A stretch of DNA of 64,000 bases from Geoanaerobacter pelophilus (GCF_018476885.1 NZ_JAHCVJ010000010.1:40420-104419), one strand, 5' to 3'; shown: positions 1-7,460, numbered from the stretch's first letter. Notes: generated from the letters alone by a model not told the origin. A program made the numbers and translations.

Positions 1-96
1 GGTTAGTAAGGTCACTTTGCGCGAGAAATACCTGCCCAAGCAGGCATGACCGCTCAGCCTCAGTTCCCCTCTTAATCTGAGAGGGGGCAGGGGGGG

Positions 97-1863
97 CTAT
101 GGCGAGTGCTTGATCTCCAGCGCCCGCTCCAGATTTTCCCGGTAAGGGCGGTTTTGCGGATCACTGCGCACTGCTTCCCTGAACTCCTGCAGTGCGGCGT
201 CAAGCTTCCCTTTGGCGGCAAGCGCTGCCCCAAGGTTGTTGCGGGCATCCGCAAATGCAGGGTTGATCCTGAGCGCCTCTCGATATGACTTCATTGCCTC
301 GTCAAGCCTGCCTTCCTGCGATAGCAGCACCCCGAGGCTGTTGTGTGCTTCTGCCAGCAAGGGGGCCAGCCGGATCGCCTCCTGATAATCTCTCCGTGCT
401 TTCTCTAAATCGCCTTTGCCCCCGTTCACTACCCCAAGGTTGTATCTGGCCCGTGCATGACCCGGCTCAATGGCCAGCGCTGCCATGAACTCCTGCCTGG
501 CAGCTTCCGGAAAACCCCGCTTGCTCAGGATTGTTCCCAGGTTATAGTGCGGTCTTGCCTTGCCAGGGGCTTTTGCAGCTGCGTCACTCCAGAGCAGCAG
601 TTCATCGCTCCAGACAAGGTTTCGCTTCCAGGTTGTCGCCCCCAATACCAGGACCATGAGCATGAGAAACATGTTTACTGGTTTGGCAGCGAAGCGCTTT
701 GACAGTAACACTAGCACTGACGCTACCGTCATTGCCGCTCCTGCGGTGGGGAGATACAGCCGGTGTTCGTTAATGACGTCAGAGAGTGGGGTAACTGCCT
801 CAACGGTAAGTGCTGCAATAAACCAGCAGATGCCGAATACCGCCAATCGTGCGGTCCTGGTTTTTCGGCGGTAAAGATATAACGACAGCCCCAGCAGAGA
901 GGTAATTATCAGGATACCGATAATTACCGGAGGCGCTGCTAGCGAGTGGTAATGAGGGTAGTTGTAATCTAGAGTCTGCTTTACCGGCAATAATAGTAGC
1001 CGGAGGTAGGTGCCGAAAACAGCTGCCTGGGTGATCACATAATCCGCGTGAGCCTGTGACGGTAATCCTGTTGCGGCAAGCGTCTGTGCTACCCTTAGTT
1101 CAGGTTCTGCTGCGGCACCAACAGTACAGAAGGGGATCAGGAGCATAGCGGCGAAAGGAGCGAGAGCGGTAACTCTTTGCCGGACGGTTCCGGCAAAGAT
1201 GACTAGTTCCAGGAGCAACACGGCAAGCGGTACGGAGAAGGCGATCTCTTTGGAGAACATGGCGCATCCTGCCGCGCATATCGATACGGCGTACCAGCCG
1301 TTGCACCTGGGTCTGCCGGCCTCTTGTGCTGCACGAGCCTTGGCGTAACCGAGGAGCGTCAGAATATAAAAGCAAGTTGCCAGCAAGGTGAACCGCTGGG
1401 TAATGTAGGTAACTGCCTGGGTCTGAACCGGATGAACTGTGAAGAGAAGTGCTGCAGCTAATGGGGCCGAAAAGGTAGGTGTTTGGCTGTTCTGATTATT
1501 CTCTTGATGCCGGCACATGATTATGCGACATAATGCAAACAGCAGCATGGCTGCGCTAAGATGAAGTGCCAAGTTTACGGCATGATAGCCGAGTGGGTGC
1601 AAGCCGTTGACTCGGTAATTGATTGCAAAAGAGAGATAACCGAGAAAGCGTCGCGGCGAAGCTGAGAAGTACGAGGGGTCTGTGAGGAATCCATAGAGGT
1701 TGCGTATCTGGGGATTGTTGACAATGACCGTGAGATCGTCAAAGACAAATGGTGCGCCAAAGCTGTTGGACCAGGCAAGAATGCCAACGCCCAGAATGAG
1801 CATTATCTGCAGCGTGATCTGGCTGTCTTTAGTCAGTTCGGTTTGGAGATATGGAAACATCAA
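97..1863 (-). CDS. GT-C-like membrane protein with C-terminal TPRs
   Basis: 588 residues. The first ~430 residues are a multi-pass membrane domain. The first periplasmic loop has an FDD motif (D42-D43) right after the first membrane helix, the place where GT-C glycosyltransferases keep their catalytic acidic pair. The last ~150 residues are about four TPR units with the usual NLG...G..EA pattern. This layout matches bacterial TMTC-like tetratricopeptide membrane proteins. By family it may transfer a sugar from a lipid carrier outside the membrane, but no substrate can be read from the sequence. It starts at a double ATG without a clear ribosome site, so the exact start is uncertain. It lies directly downstream of ppiB on the same strand, beyond a strong hairpin. 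Confidence 0.75.
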   Translation of the reverse strand: MMFPYLQTELTKDSQITLQIMLILGVGILAWSNSFGAPFVFDDLTVIVNNPQIRNLYGFLTDPSYFSASPRRFLGYLSFAINYRVNGLHPLGYHAVNLALHLSAAMLLFALCRIIMCRHQENNQNSQTPTFSAPLAAALLFTVHPVQTQAVTYITQRFTLLATCFYILTLLGYAKARAAQEAGRPRCNGWYAVSICAAGCAMFSKEIAFSVPLAVLLLELVIFAGTVRQRVTALAPFAAMLLIPFCTVGAAAEPELRVAQTLAATGLPSQAHADYVITQAAVFGTYLRLLLLPVKQTLDYNYPHYHSLAAPPVIIGILIITSLLGLSLYLYRRKTRTARLAVFGICWFIAALTVEAVTPLSDVINEHRLYLPTAGAAMTVASVLVLLSKRFAAKPVNMFLMLMVLVLGATTWKRNLVWSDELLLWSDAAAKAPGKARPHYNLGTILSKRGFPEAARQEFMAALAIEPGHARARYNLGVVNGGKGDLEKARRDYQEAIRLAPLLAEAHNSLGVLLSQEGRLDEAMKSYREALRINPAFADARNNLGAALAAKGKLDAALQEFREAVRSDPQNRPYRENLERALEIKHSP

Positions 1864-1873
1864 GGCTGGTTTA

Positions 1874-1904
1874 AAGGCGGACCGGTGAATCCCCGGTCCG
1901 CCTT
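1874..1904 (-). terminator. Strong hairpin between ppiB and the TPR gene
   Basis: A perfect 12-bp stem (1874-1885 with 1893-1904) around a 7-base loop lies just past the ppiB stop codon. No clear U-run follows on the minus strand, so it may be an mRNA-stabilising or attenuating hairpin rather than a full terminator. Confidence 0.5.
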
Positions 1905-1911
1905 CGGACTG

Positions 1912-2427
1912 CTACTCAATGGTCTTGATTGAGTTGATGAATACCGGTTCAACCGGCACATCGCTGTGACCGCCCTTCGAGCAGGTCTTGACCCCTTTGA
2001 TGGCGTCTACGACATCCATCCCTTCAACTACTTCGGCGAAAACGGCGTAGCCGAAGTCTTCGGGGCGCTTTCCCTTGTAGTCAAGAAACGCATTGTCAAC
2101 GACATTAATGAAAAACTGCGAGGTGGCGCTGTCAACTATTGAAGTTCTGGCCATGGCCAGGGTGCCGCGTTTGTTTTTCAGGCCGTTGTTTGCCTCGTTC
2201 TTGATGGCGAATTTGGTTTTTTTCGGCTGGAGTTCAGCGTCCATTCCTCCACCCTGGATCATGAAGGTCGGGATTACCCGGTGAAAGGTAAGACCATCAT
2301 AATAGCCGTCATTGACGTAGGAAAGGAAGTTTTTGACGCTTATAGGGGCCTTGTCTTTGAAAAGCTCAATAGTGACGTTGCCCATGGATGTCTCCATCAG
2401 AACGCGAGGGTTTGCCGATTCGGTCAT
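1912..2427 (-). CDS. ppiB: Peptidyl-prolyl cis-trans isomerase, cyclophilin type
   Basis: 171 residues with no signal peptide, so probably cytoplasmic. It catalyses cis-trans isomerisation of X-Pro bonds. The cyclophilin signature is complete: FHRVIP followed by MIQGG (catalytic Arg near residue 50), then SATSQFFIN further on, and the closing [16 protein letters not shown] segment. The length is normal for the single-domain bacterial form. The start is well placed behind AAGGAG. It is divergent from the tRNA-Thr gene. Confidence 0.95.
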   Translation of the reverse strand: MTESANPRVLMETSMGNVTIELFKDKAPISVKNFLSYVNDGYYDGLTFHRVIPTFMIQGGGMDAELQPKKTKFAIKNEANNGLKNKRGTLAMARTSIVDSATSQFFINVVDNAFLDYKGKRPEDFGYAVFAEVVEGMDVVDAIKGVKTCSKGGHSDVPVEPVFINSIKTIE

Positions 2428-2513
2428 TGTTGCCGCTCCTTATTTTGAGAATTTCCCATTCTCTACCATAAAATGGCCCAAGGGAGAACTGTTTTCTCAT
2501 TGCCAGATGCGGC

Positions 2514-2542
2514 TTGACTTGAATCTGAAATTGAGTTAGAAA
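2514..2542 (+). promoter_or_regulatory. Probable sigma70 promoter of tRNA-Thr(CGU)
   Basis: TTGACT (2514-2519), a 17-bp spacer and a weak TAGAAA box (2537-2542) end 12 bp before the tRNA. Only the -35 box is close to consensus. Confidence 0.5.
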
Positions 2543-2554
2543 TTGTTCTCTATT

Positions 2555-2629
2555 GCCGTTGTGGCTCAGGGGTAGAGCAGCTCACTCGTAATGAGCAGGT
2601 CGTCGGTTCGATTCCGACCAACGGCTCCA
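2555..2629 (+). tRNA. tRNA-Thr (anticodon CGT)
   Basis: The cloverleaf can be drawn by hand. The acceptor stem is GCCGTTG/CAACGGC, the D arm is GCTC...GAGC, the anticodon stem is GCTCA/TGAGC with loop CTCGTAA, and CCA is encoded at 2627-2629. The anticodon CGU reads ACG (Thr). Its 3' end is the left attachment site of the integrated element; the gene is left intact. Confidence 0.97.
2609..2629 (+). repeat. attL: left 21-bp attachment repeat
   Basis: The last 21 bases of the tRNA-Thr gene (T-arm 3' half, acceptor strand and CCA) are repeated exactly at 11540-11560. The match stops at both edges (T against C on the left, A against G on the right). Integration into the 3' end of a tRNA gene is the usual habit of tyrosine integrases. 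Confidence 0.93.
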
Positions 2630-2694
2630 AAACATCTTGTATCATGCTGATTTATAACATGATTTTTTCGGGGTTTTAAGTGGCCTTTTGTGAC

Positions 2695-2716
2695 TGGTAC
2701 AGTTTTTGGTACAGTC
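2695..2716 (+). repeat. Tandem TGGTACAGT sites at the left end
   Basis: TGGTACAGT (2695-2703) and TGGTACAGTC (2707-2716) lie 12 bp apart just before the integrase start. The same ten bases occur once more near the right end at 11447-11456, in the same orientation. Their position inside both ends suggests integrase arm-type or excisionase binding sites. They may also tie integrase expression to excision. Confidence 0.5.
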
Positions 2717-4480
2717 ATGGAGGCCATTTTGCTATCAAGGCGAGGTAAAAAATATTATTGTCGTGTCTGGGTGCCTGAAGAGTTACGAGAATATCTAGGC
2801 AACCGTAAAGAGCTTAAAAAGTCATTACGGACTACAAGCAGGGTAGAAGCAAAGGTTGCAGCCTGCGCCCTGATCGGCAAGGCAGAGCAGACATTCGCAA
2901 GGTTGAGGTGCCGAGTGCTGACAGAGCGGGAACTGACAATAATAGCAGGTGAACTGATAGCAGAGTTCACTGGTCGGTTGACCGATCATAGGCGCAACCG
3001 CAAAGACGCTATGGATTGGCTATTCAATGATGCCGGTTTATTCCCTGCCATCGATACGGATATCATAGATACCGCCTTGAAATCGCCTAAGACTCCTGCA
3101 GAGGTCGTGGCGCTATCCAAGTATTTCACAGACCAGATTGACCGCCTACAGGCCGAACTAGCTACTGAGAGCTATGGCAGGCAAACAAGGTTGATGGCAA
3201 AGCAGGTAATCGCCGAGAAGCAACTAGCTATAAAAATGCCACCCGCTGCATGGTTTCATGATCCAACCAACTCCCCTTTCTCTGATGTACCTGAACCGCC
3301 TACCGACGAAGAGCTTGCAGTCTGGAATACTGCCGCGCCTGCAGAGCTAAACGAGATTATCAAGACATTGCTGCAGGCTCAGATTGATGCTTTTACCTAT
3401 GCCAGGGAACAGGCAGAAGGTAAATTAAATACACCTTACCAACTGGAGATAGGTAAGCGCATCGAGGATTCAAAGCACCGGCCAAAGCTATCAGAGCTGT
3501 ATGCAGGGTTTAAGCAGTTTAAGCTTTCAAAGAAGAAGTGGGGCATTAAGTCTGAGAAAAAGTACCGCGCTATATTCGATGAGGTCATAAAAATACTTGG
3601 AGATAAGGAGGCTGCGGAGTATCGGTCGGATGACGCAGTGACTTTAATCTCTGAGCTTCAGCAATACAACGAACCGTCAACAGCAACTGGCAAAGTAGAA
3701 TTCATCAGTAGCCTTTACAAATTCGCCTTGAAGACTCCAGAGTCTCAGGACAGATGGAAGGTTCGAGGCAATCCATTTACTGAAATGCAGGTGGCGGGTA
3801 AAAGGGATGTTGAAAACGTACCATACAGCCAGGATGATCTGATTAATCTTGTTACCGGGTTGCTGGCTATCCGCACGATGGTAGAACCTCATAGATTATG
3901 GGTTCCGTTGATTGCTTTATATTCAGGGATGCGGCAGAACGAGATATGTCAGCTACGGGTTGATGATATCGAGCAGGAAGGCAAGGTGTTGGTATTCCGA
4001 ATCCGTCATAATCCAGCACTGAGGCAGAAAACCAAAAACAAAAAATCACGGAAATGTCCGGTGCATCCTATGCTGGTCAAGCTGGGGTTCCTGAAGTTCC
4101 TAGAGACTCAGAAGAACAACGGCAGTGACCGGTTGTTCTCTACATTATCCTACTCAGAAGGGAAGGATTGGACAGGCAGAATACGGACGTGGTGGAACGA
4201 GACTTATCAGGTCAAGTATGTAGAGGATACGACGGAGAAGTCATTTCATTCGATGCGGAAGAATTTTATTGATTGGTTCCGCCAAAATAAGATGTATGAC
4301 AAAGCCAGCGACAGGGCGGTGATACAATCAATGGTTGGACATGACAGGGGAAAGGATGTGACCGGCGAACACTACGAGACGGCTTTCCCATCAGAGGTTC
4401 AGTACAGTATGCTGAAGAAGTTGGACTATGGGTTTCCGGTTGATCTAGTCGCCCGACTGGCGGCTAAGGGTAGGGAATGA
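2717..4480 (+). CDS. Tyrosine recombinase (element integrase)
   Basis: 587 residues from the ATG at 2717; an in-frame GTG at 2690 is the alternative start, and neither has a good ribosome site. It should integrate and excise the element at the tRNA-Thr end. All core catalytic residues are visible: R406 in YSGMRQNE, H511 and R514 in FHSMRKNF, H542 in MVGHDRG and the nucleophile Y553 in GEHYETAF. The long N-terminal part (~390 residues) starts with a strongly basic segment resembling the N-terminus of DUF6538-type phage integrases and should hold the arm- and core-binding domains. It is adjacent to attL and transcribed away from it. Confidence 0.93.
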   Translation: MEAILLSRRGKKYYCRVWVPEELREYLGNRKELKKSLRTTSRVEAKVAACALIGKAEQTFARLRCRVLTERELTIIAGELIAEFTGRLTDHRRNRKDAMDWLFNDAGLFPAIDTDIIDTALKSPKTPAEVVALSKYFTDQIDRLQAELATESYGRQTRLMAKQVIAEKQLAIKMPPAAWFHDPTNSPFSDVPEPPTDEELAVWNTAAPAELNEIIKTLLQAQIDAFTYAREQAEGKLNTPYQLEIGKRIEDSKHRPKLSELYAGFKQFKLSKKKWGIKSEKKYRAIFDEVIKILGDKEAAEYRSDDAVTLISELQQYNEPSTATGKVEFISSLYKFALKTPESQDRWKVRGNPFTEMQVAGKRDVENVPYSQDDLINLVTGLLAIRTMVEPHRLWVPLIALYSGMRQNEICQLRVDDIEQEGKVLVFRIRHNPALRQKTKNKKSRKCPVHPMLVKLGFLKFLETQKNNGSDRLFSTLSYSEGKDWTGRIRTWWNETYQVKYVEDTTEKSFHSMRKNFIDWFRQNKMYDKASDRAVIQSMVGHDRGKDVTGEHYETAFPSEVQYSMLKKLDYGFPVDLVARLAAKGRE

Positions 4481-4545
4481 AAAACGGCCTCCATATTTGC
4501 CCTATAAACCGTTTTCCTGATCTGCTGCAGGTCTTACCATGGCCG

Positions 4546-4710
4546 TTATCGGCTCAAGTAGTGGGATAACCACAGTAGGGCAAAAAATACCGTGGAAATT
4601 ATAAACACGGCTGGCACCGATGGCCGGCGCTGTTTGCGATTCGCTTTCCTCTGATCCAGGTAACGCTGCCGGCGTACCATTGGGTGAGTGGTTTTCCAGG
4701 TGAAGGACAT
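4546..4710 (-). CDS. Small basic single-pass membrane protein (54 aa)
   Basis: This reading frame of 54 codons has a textbook ribosome site: AGGAGG, 7 bp before the ATG at 4710. The N-terminal half is strongly basic (many Arg/Lys/Gln, for example VRRQRYLDQRK). The C-terminal half is one hydrophobic helix (AVFIISTVFFALLWL) ending four residues before the stop. Positive-inside reasoning puts the N-terminus in the cytoplasm. It lies between the integrase and the next rightward gene, on the opposite strand. I do not recognise the family. Single-helix phage proteins (coat, holin-like or excision-linked) are possible, but nothing here decides. Confidence 0.6.
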   Translation of the reverse strand: MSFTWKTTHPMVRRQRYLDQRKANRKQRRPSVPAVFIISTVFFALLWLSHYLSR

Positions 4711-4760
4711 GGCCTGCCTCCTAAAGAAAGTATATCACTCAGATAAGCGAGGACATAATC

Positions 4761-5186
4761 GTGGTATCTACAACTATCCTAGCTGCTGTGATCTCGGCAG
4801 GTGCGGCAATTATCGTGGTTGCACTCACTAACTATTTCGCCAAAAGGAGAGAACACGCGGCGGACTGGCGTAAAATGAAGCTTGAACTGTATCGGGAATA
4901 TATCTTAGCCCTATCAGGAGTGGTTGAAGAGAGGTCAACTGCTGAAGCACAAGCAAAGTATTCTGACGCAGTAAACAGCCTCTTATTGGTAGCGCCGCCA
5001 GCCATCATGAATGCCCTTGATGCTTTCCTTGCCTATACATCATATCGAAATCAAGATAAGGACGTCAGTCGGCACGACCAACTTCTAGGTGCCCTTATTA
5101 AGGCAATGCGGGCTGATCTGCAACCAACCTATAAAAGCGAAGACACCGGGCTTTCTTTTCGACTGCTGGGATTGCCGCCACATTAG
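4761..5186 (+). CDS. Membrane-anchored hypothetical protein
   Basis: 141 residues from a GTG with a GAGGA box 7 bp upstream. It has one N-terminal membrane helix (residues ~4-24, TTILAAVISAGAAIIVVALT) followed by a basic stop-transfer FAKRR and a mostly helical cytoplasmic domain. The layout is common among small hypothetical proteins found on and off mobile elements. No catalytic motif is visible. I do not know its function. It stands alone between the integrase and the recombinase gene. Confidence 0.7.
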   Translation: MVSTTILAAVISAGAAIIVVALTNYFAKRREHAADWRKMKLELYREYILALSGVVEERSTAEAQAKYSDAVNSLLLVAPPAIMNALDAFLAYTSYRNQDKDVSRHDQLLGALIKAMRADLQPTYKSEDTGLSFRLLGLPPH

Positions 5187-5355
5187 CCCCGACATGTTGT
5201 TATATATCTTTGAAAATTCCCTTTCGCGGGTGAACGGAGGGGCTAAGGCCTGGGCAAGTTTCGGCTGGTATCGAAGCCGCCCCCACTTCTACCACTACCT
5301 GTTCAATCTAACCTGATCTGAAACCGAAGACTTGATCGCTTCTAAAAATAATTAA

Positions 5356-5414
5356 TTGACTGGCCTGTATTCATGCTGTATAAAATCCTTAATTGTTCCA
5401 TTGGATTTTATACA
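5356..5414 (+). promoter_or_regulatory. Recombinase promoter overlapped by a 12-bp inverted repeat
   Basis: TTGACT (5356-5361), 17 bp, then TATAAA (5379-5384). A perfect inverted repeat, TGTATAAAATCC (5377-5388) and its complement (5403-5414), covers the -10 box and ends at the ribosome site. Occupancy of the repeat would block both transcription and translation start. It is therefore a likely operator, or a recombination site, for the serine recombinase encoded next. Confidence 0.65.
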
Positions 5415-5427
5415 GGAGGTGGCAACC

Positions 5428-6093
5428 ATGAAATATATCGCTTACTACAGGGTGTCCAGCCAGAAACAAGGCAAATCAGGCTTAGGCCTGGAGGCTCAAA
5501 AGAAAATGGTTGCTGATTTCATAGCGGCTAATAATGGCGAGCTTGTAGGCGAGTATACTGAAGTTGAATCTGGTAAAGTGGATTCAAGGCCAGAGCTTGC
5601 AAAGGCAATGCGTCAAGCTGATCTGGTTAAAGGTCAATTGCTGGTGGCAAAATTAGATCGGCTTTCGCGGTCACTCCACTTCCTTACCAGCTTGCAGAAG
5701 AACCAGGTAAACTTCGTGATTGCCGACATGCCCCATTGCGATAGTTTCACCGTCCATATTTACGGAGCACTTGCGCAGAAGGAGCGGGAGCGTATCAGCT
5801 CAACTACCAAAGCCGGACTTGAAAGAGCGCGGGCGCGTGGTGTAAAGCTGGGAACTAATAACCTGAAACCGGAGCTGGTAGCAGAAGCCAGCGCTAAGGG
5901 CGTGCAGGTATTAAAAGCTCAAGCTGCAGATTTTGCCAATAAGGTAATGCCAACAATAACTGCTCTAAAAGATCAAGGTAAAGGTCTTAGGGAAATCGCA
6001 AGAGAGTTGGATAAAATCGGAGTATTAACTGCTAGGGGAAAGCAGTGGACTCCGACAGCAGTTAATAATGTGTTGAAAAGGGCTGCAGCATAA
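5428..6093 (+). CDS. Serine recombinase (resolvase/invertase type)
   Basis: 221 residues from the ATG at 5428, which follows AGGAGG; longer in-frame versions upstream lack a ribosome site. The catalytic domain opens with YYRVSSQKQ (nucleophile Ser10) and has the L-x-R-LSRS motif (KLDRLSRS) and an ERERIS helix near residue 125. A C-terminal helix-turn-helix (GLREIARELDKIGV...W....VNNVLKR) would bind the site. The size fits resolvases and invertases rather than large serine integrases. As the element already has a tyrosine integrase, a role in resolving multimers of the excised circle or in DNA inversion is plausible. A clear terminator follows. Confidence 0.9.
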   Translation: MKYIAYYRVSSQKQGKSGLGLEAQKKMVADFIAANNGELVGEYTEVESGKVDSRPELAKAMRQADLVKGQLLVAKLDRLSRSLHFLTSLQKNQVNFVIADMPHCDSFTVHIYGALAQKERERISSTTKAGLERARARGVKLGTNNLKPELVAEASAKGVQVLKAQAADFANKVMPTITALKDQGKGLREIARELDKIGVLTARGKQWTPTAVNNVLKRAAA

Positions 6094-6102
6094 ACAATCA
6101 AG

Positions 6103-6129
6103 GCCGGGTACTCCCCCGGCTTTTCTTTT
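6103..6129 (+). terminator. Intrinsic terminator after the serine recombinase
   Basis: GCCGGG (6103-6108), a 6-base loop, CCCGGC (6115-6120), then TTTTCTTTT. It separates the recombinase from the repeat array and the DNA-binding protein genes. Confidence 0.85.
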
Positions 6130-6138
6130 ACCTTCGAC

Positions 6139-6237
6139 CTTACGCGTAAGACTACAAAGGCTTACGCGTAATTCATTATGTGCTTACGCGTAACCTGTGG
6201 TATGCTTACGCGTAAGTCAATACAGCTTACGCGTAAG
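6139..6237 (+). repeat. Five-copy palindromic array (CTTACGCGTAA)
   Basis: Copies start at 6139, 6161, 6183, 6205 and 6226, so the spacing is 22, 22, 22 and 21 bp, two helical turns. All five keep CTTACGCGTAA, whose ten-base core TTACGCGTAA is a perfect palindrome; the gaps between copies are not conserved. The array fills the space between the recombinase terminator and the ribosome site of the next gene. It is a probable operator array for the following DNA-binding protein, and could also be a replication or partition site (iterons). Confidence 0.9.
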
Positions 6238-6260
6238 CATAGGAAAGGTGGTTTAACTAA

Positions 6261-6686
6261 ATGAAAGATAAAGGTAAAAACGCAGCACACCAGAAAACAT
6301 TCAAAGCTAAGAATCCCAGCATTAACACAGCGGTATCTGCCGAAGCACGTTCAAGGTTCGACGATCTCTGCAAGGAACATGGCTTGGGTGTTAGGGCTAT
6401 GCTGGAAGAACTGATCTTCGGAGGAGTAGCTGGCAAGGAACCAGGGGTTACTGTTGTGCGAAAGCCAAAAGGTAAGGGAGTGATCGAGGCGGAGCGGTTG
6501 CTGGAACTCTGCGGTAATGATGCAGGCAAAGCCAAGAAAACATTGCTTGAAAAGCTAAAGGCGGATAATCCTGGATTTACTACTAACAGCAAAGCTCCGA
6601 AGAACCAAGAAGGTGGGGAACACTACGAAGCATACAAGCGATATGGCGCGGTGACTAGGCAGCTTAGCAACAAGGCCAACGCCTAA
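6261..6686 (+). CDS. Probable ribbon-helix-helix DNA-binding protein
   Basis: 141 residues; the ribosome site GGAAAGGTGG precedes the ATG. A basic N-terminal tail leads into a short segment (residues ~20-58) with the ribbon-helix-helix pattern: a beta-like NPSINTAVS, helix A (EARSRFDDLCKEHG) and helix B (VRAMLEELIFGG). The remainder is Lys-rich and low in hydrophobics. The gene sits 23 bp after a five-copy palindromic array, so autoregulation or assembly on that array is the simplest reading. Without a ParA on the element, a partition role would need a host ATPase. The fold call rests on pattern only. Confidence 0.65.
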   Translation: MKDKGKNAAHQKTFKAKNPSINTAVSAEARSRFDDLCKEHGLGVRAMLEELIFGGVAGKEPGVTVVRKPKGKGVIEAERLLELCGNDAGKAKKTLLEKLKADNPGFTTNSKAPKNQEGGEHYEAYKRYGAVTRQLSNKANA

Positions 6687-6708
6687 CGCACAGAATAGGC
6701 CATAGAAA

Positions 6709-6723
6709 GCGTTACGGTAACGC
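6709..6723 (+). promoter_or_regulatory. Perfect palindrome GCGTTACGGTAACGC, copy 1
   Basis: A 15-base palindrome with a single central G, 14 bp upstream of the second DNA-binding protein gene. An identical copy lies inside that gene (6799-6813), 90 bp away. Probable operator pair for the encoded protein. Confidence 0.7.
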
Positions 6724-6737
6724 AGGCAGGAGAAGGT

Positions 6738-7121
6738 ATGGATACAACCAAGAAACGGACTCAGGGGGCCGCCAGGGCTGCGAGGCACAGAAGCAAGAGC
6801 GTTACGGTAACGCTATCAAAAGAGGCTGGAGAAAAGCTCCTGGAATTGGCTGATAGCCACGGTATTGAGGTAAATGCGAAGCATGATGGAACACGGCGGG
6901 CTGCTGTTATCGAACTGCTGATCGAGCAAGGGCTGCCTACTCCATTGCCTGAATTGGTCAGGACAATGGAACAGGAGCAGCGAGGAGACCGCCAACGGGC
7001 CAGGAATGCCTATCTAGCATTACTACAGAAGGAGCTGAAAGCGAAGGATTGGGCGTTCCAGCAAGAGCAGAAGGAGCAGGCCAACTCCCGTAAAAATCAA
7101 TTACCGGTTGGCCTGCCCTAG
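6738..7121 (+). CDS. Second ribbon-helix-helix DNA-binding protein
   Basis: 127 residues; AGGAGAAGG precedes the ATG. Residues ~20-65 show the ribbon-helix-helix layout: strand SVTVTLS, helix A EAGEKLLELADSHG, then helix B TRRAAVIELLIEQGL. The C-terminal half is a charged helix rich in Glu, Gln and Arg. It is not a close copy of the upstream protein and has a different palindrome (GCGTTACGGTAACGC) upstream and within codons ~21-25. It is probably a self-regulating repressor or DNA-organising protein of the element. Confidence 0.72.
   Translation: MDTTKKRTQGAARAARHRSKSVTVTLSKEAGEKLLELADSHGIEVNAKHDGTRRAAVIELLIEQGLPTPLPELVRTMEQEQRGDRQRARNAYLALLQKELKAKDWAFQQEQKEQANSRKNQLPVGLP
6799..6813 (+). promoter_or_regulatory. 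Perfect palindrome GCGTTACGGTAACGC, copy 2 (intragenic)
   Basis: Identical to 6709-6723 and placed inside the coding region, where it specifies the beta-strand of the DNA-binding domain. Two identical 15-mers 90 bp apart allow cooperative or looped binding. Confidence 0.65.
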
Positions 7122-7151
7122 CAAATGATGTGCCATCTCAGTAGAATTCTC

Positions 7152-7180
7152 TTGACAAAAATCGGCTGGCGGGGTATAAT
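7152..7180 (+). promoter_or_regulatory. Perfect-consensus sigma70 promoter with no gene downstream
   Basis: TTGACA (7152-7157), exactly 17 bp, TATAAT (7175-7180): both hexamers and the spacing are ideal. There is no rightward reading frame behind it; the leftward genes end at 7262. It probably drives a non-coding RNA. Confidence 0.85.
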
Positions 7181-7186
7181 AGGGAG

Positions 7187-7278
7187 TCCGCTGGTCGGAC
7201 GACTTATAGTCTTATACCTAAGATAGTATCCTAGCTTGTCTTACCTGTACTGCAGATACCTCTAGCCTACTGCCTCCC
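7187..7278 (+). ncRNA. Candidate structured RNA of the element
   Basis: The predicted transcript from the consensus promoter starts around 7187 with hairpin GTCCG-CTGGT-CGGAC. Further short stems follow: GACT/AGTC, ATAC/GTAT and TAAGA/TCTTA. GGGAG at 7182-7186 can pair with CTCCC at 7274-7278. No Shine-Dalgarno plus start codon is present. The 3' end is not defined, because no rightward terminator is visible before the convergent gene. Counter-transcribed control of replication, or antisense action on the zinc-protein mRNA, are possibilities. Confidence 0.45.
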
Positions 7279-7426
7279 ACTCGATAACAACATCGCAATC
7301 TATACACAGAGCAATTTCCAAGTTACTTTGCTGAACCGGAGTCAACAGGCCGAAAAGCTCCTGGTGCTTGATGTGGTGCCGTTCGCAGGTCGTACATGCT
7401 GCCGGTGTGTTGGGGGTTTGGTACAT
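7262..7426 (-). CDS. Small four-cysteine protein (54 aa)
   Basis: 54 residues from the ATG at 7426, which follows AGAGGAGGAATT, an excellent ribosome site; a longer frame upstream has none. Two CxxC pairs (CTTC near residue 12 and CIDC near residue 42) frame a helical middle, so it should bind one zinc. It is driven by its own promoter (7489-7461) and is the last leftward gene of the element. Its 3' end faces the candidate non-coding RNA. The family is unknown to me. Confidence 0.7.
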   Translation of the reverse strand: MYQTPNTPAACTTCERHHIKHQELFGLLTPVQQSNLEIALCIDCDVVIEWEAVG

Positions 7427-7460
7427 TGGTAATTCCTCCTCTAATAAATTTAATACGGAG

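Noticed and set aside
6139..6237. Possible CRISPR array
   Set aside because: Repeats are only 11 bp with ~10-bp gaps and no cas genes; they are operator or iteron repeats.
7152..7290. Possible retron or OMEGA-type guide RNA at the consensus promoter
   Set aside because: No reverse transcriptase or TnpB/IscB-like protein is encoded anywhere on the element.
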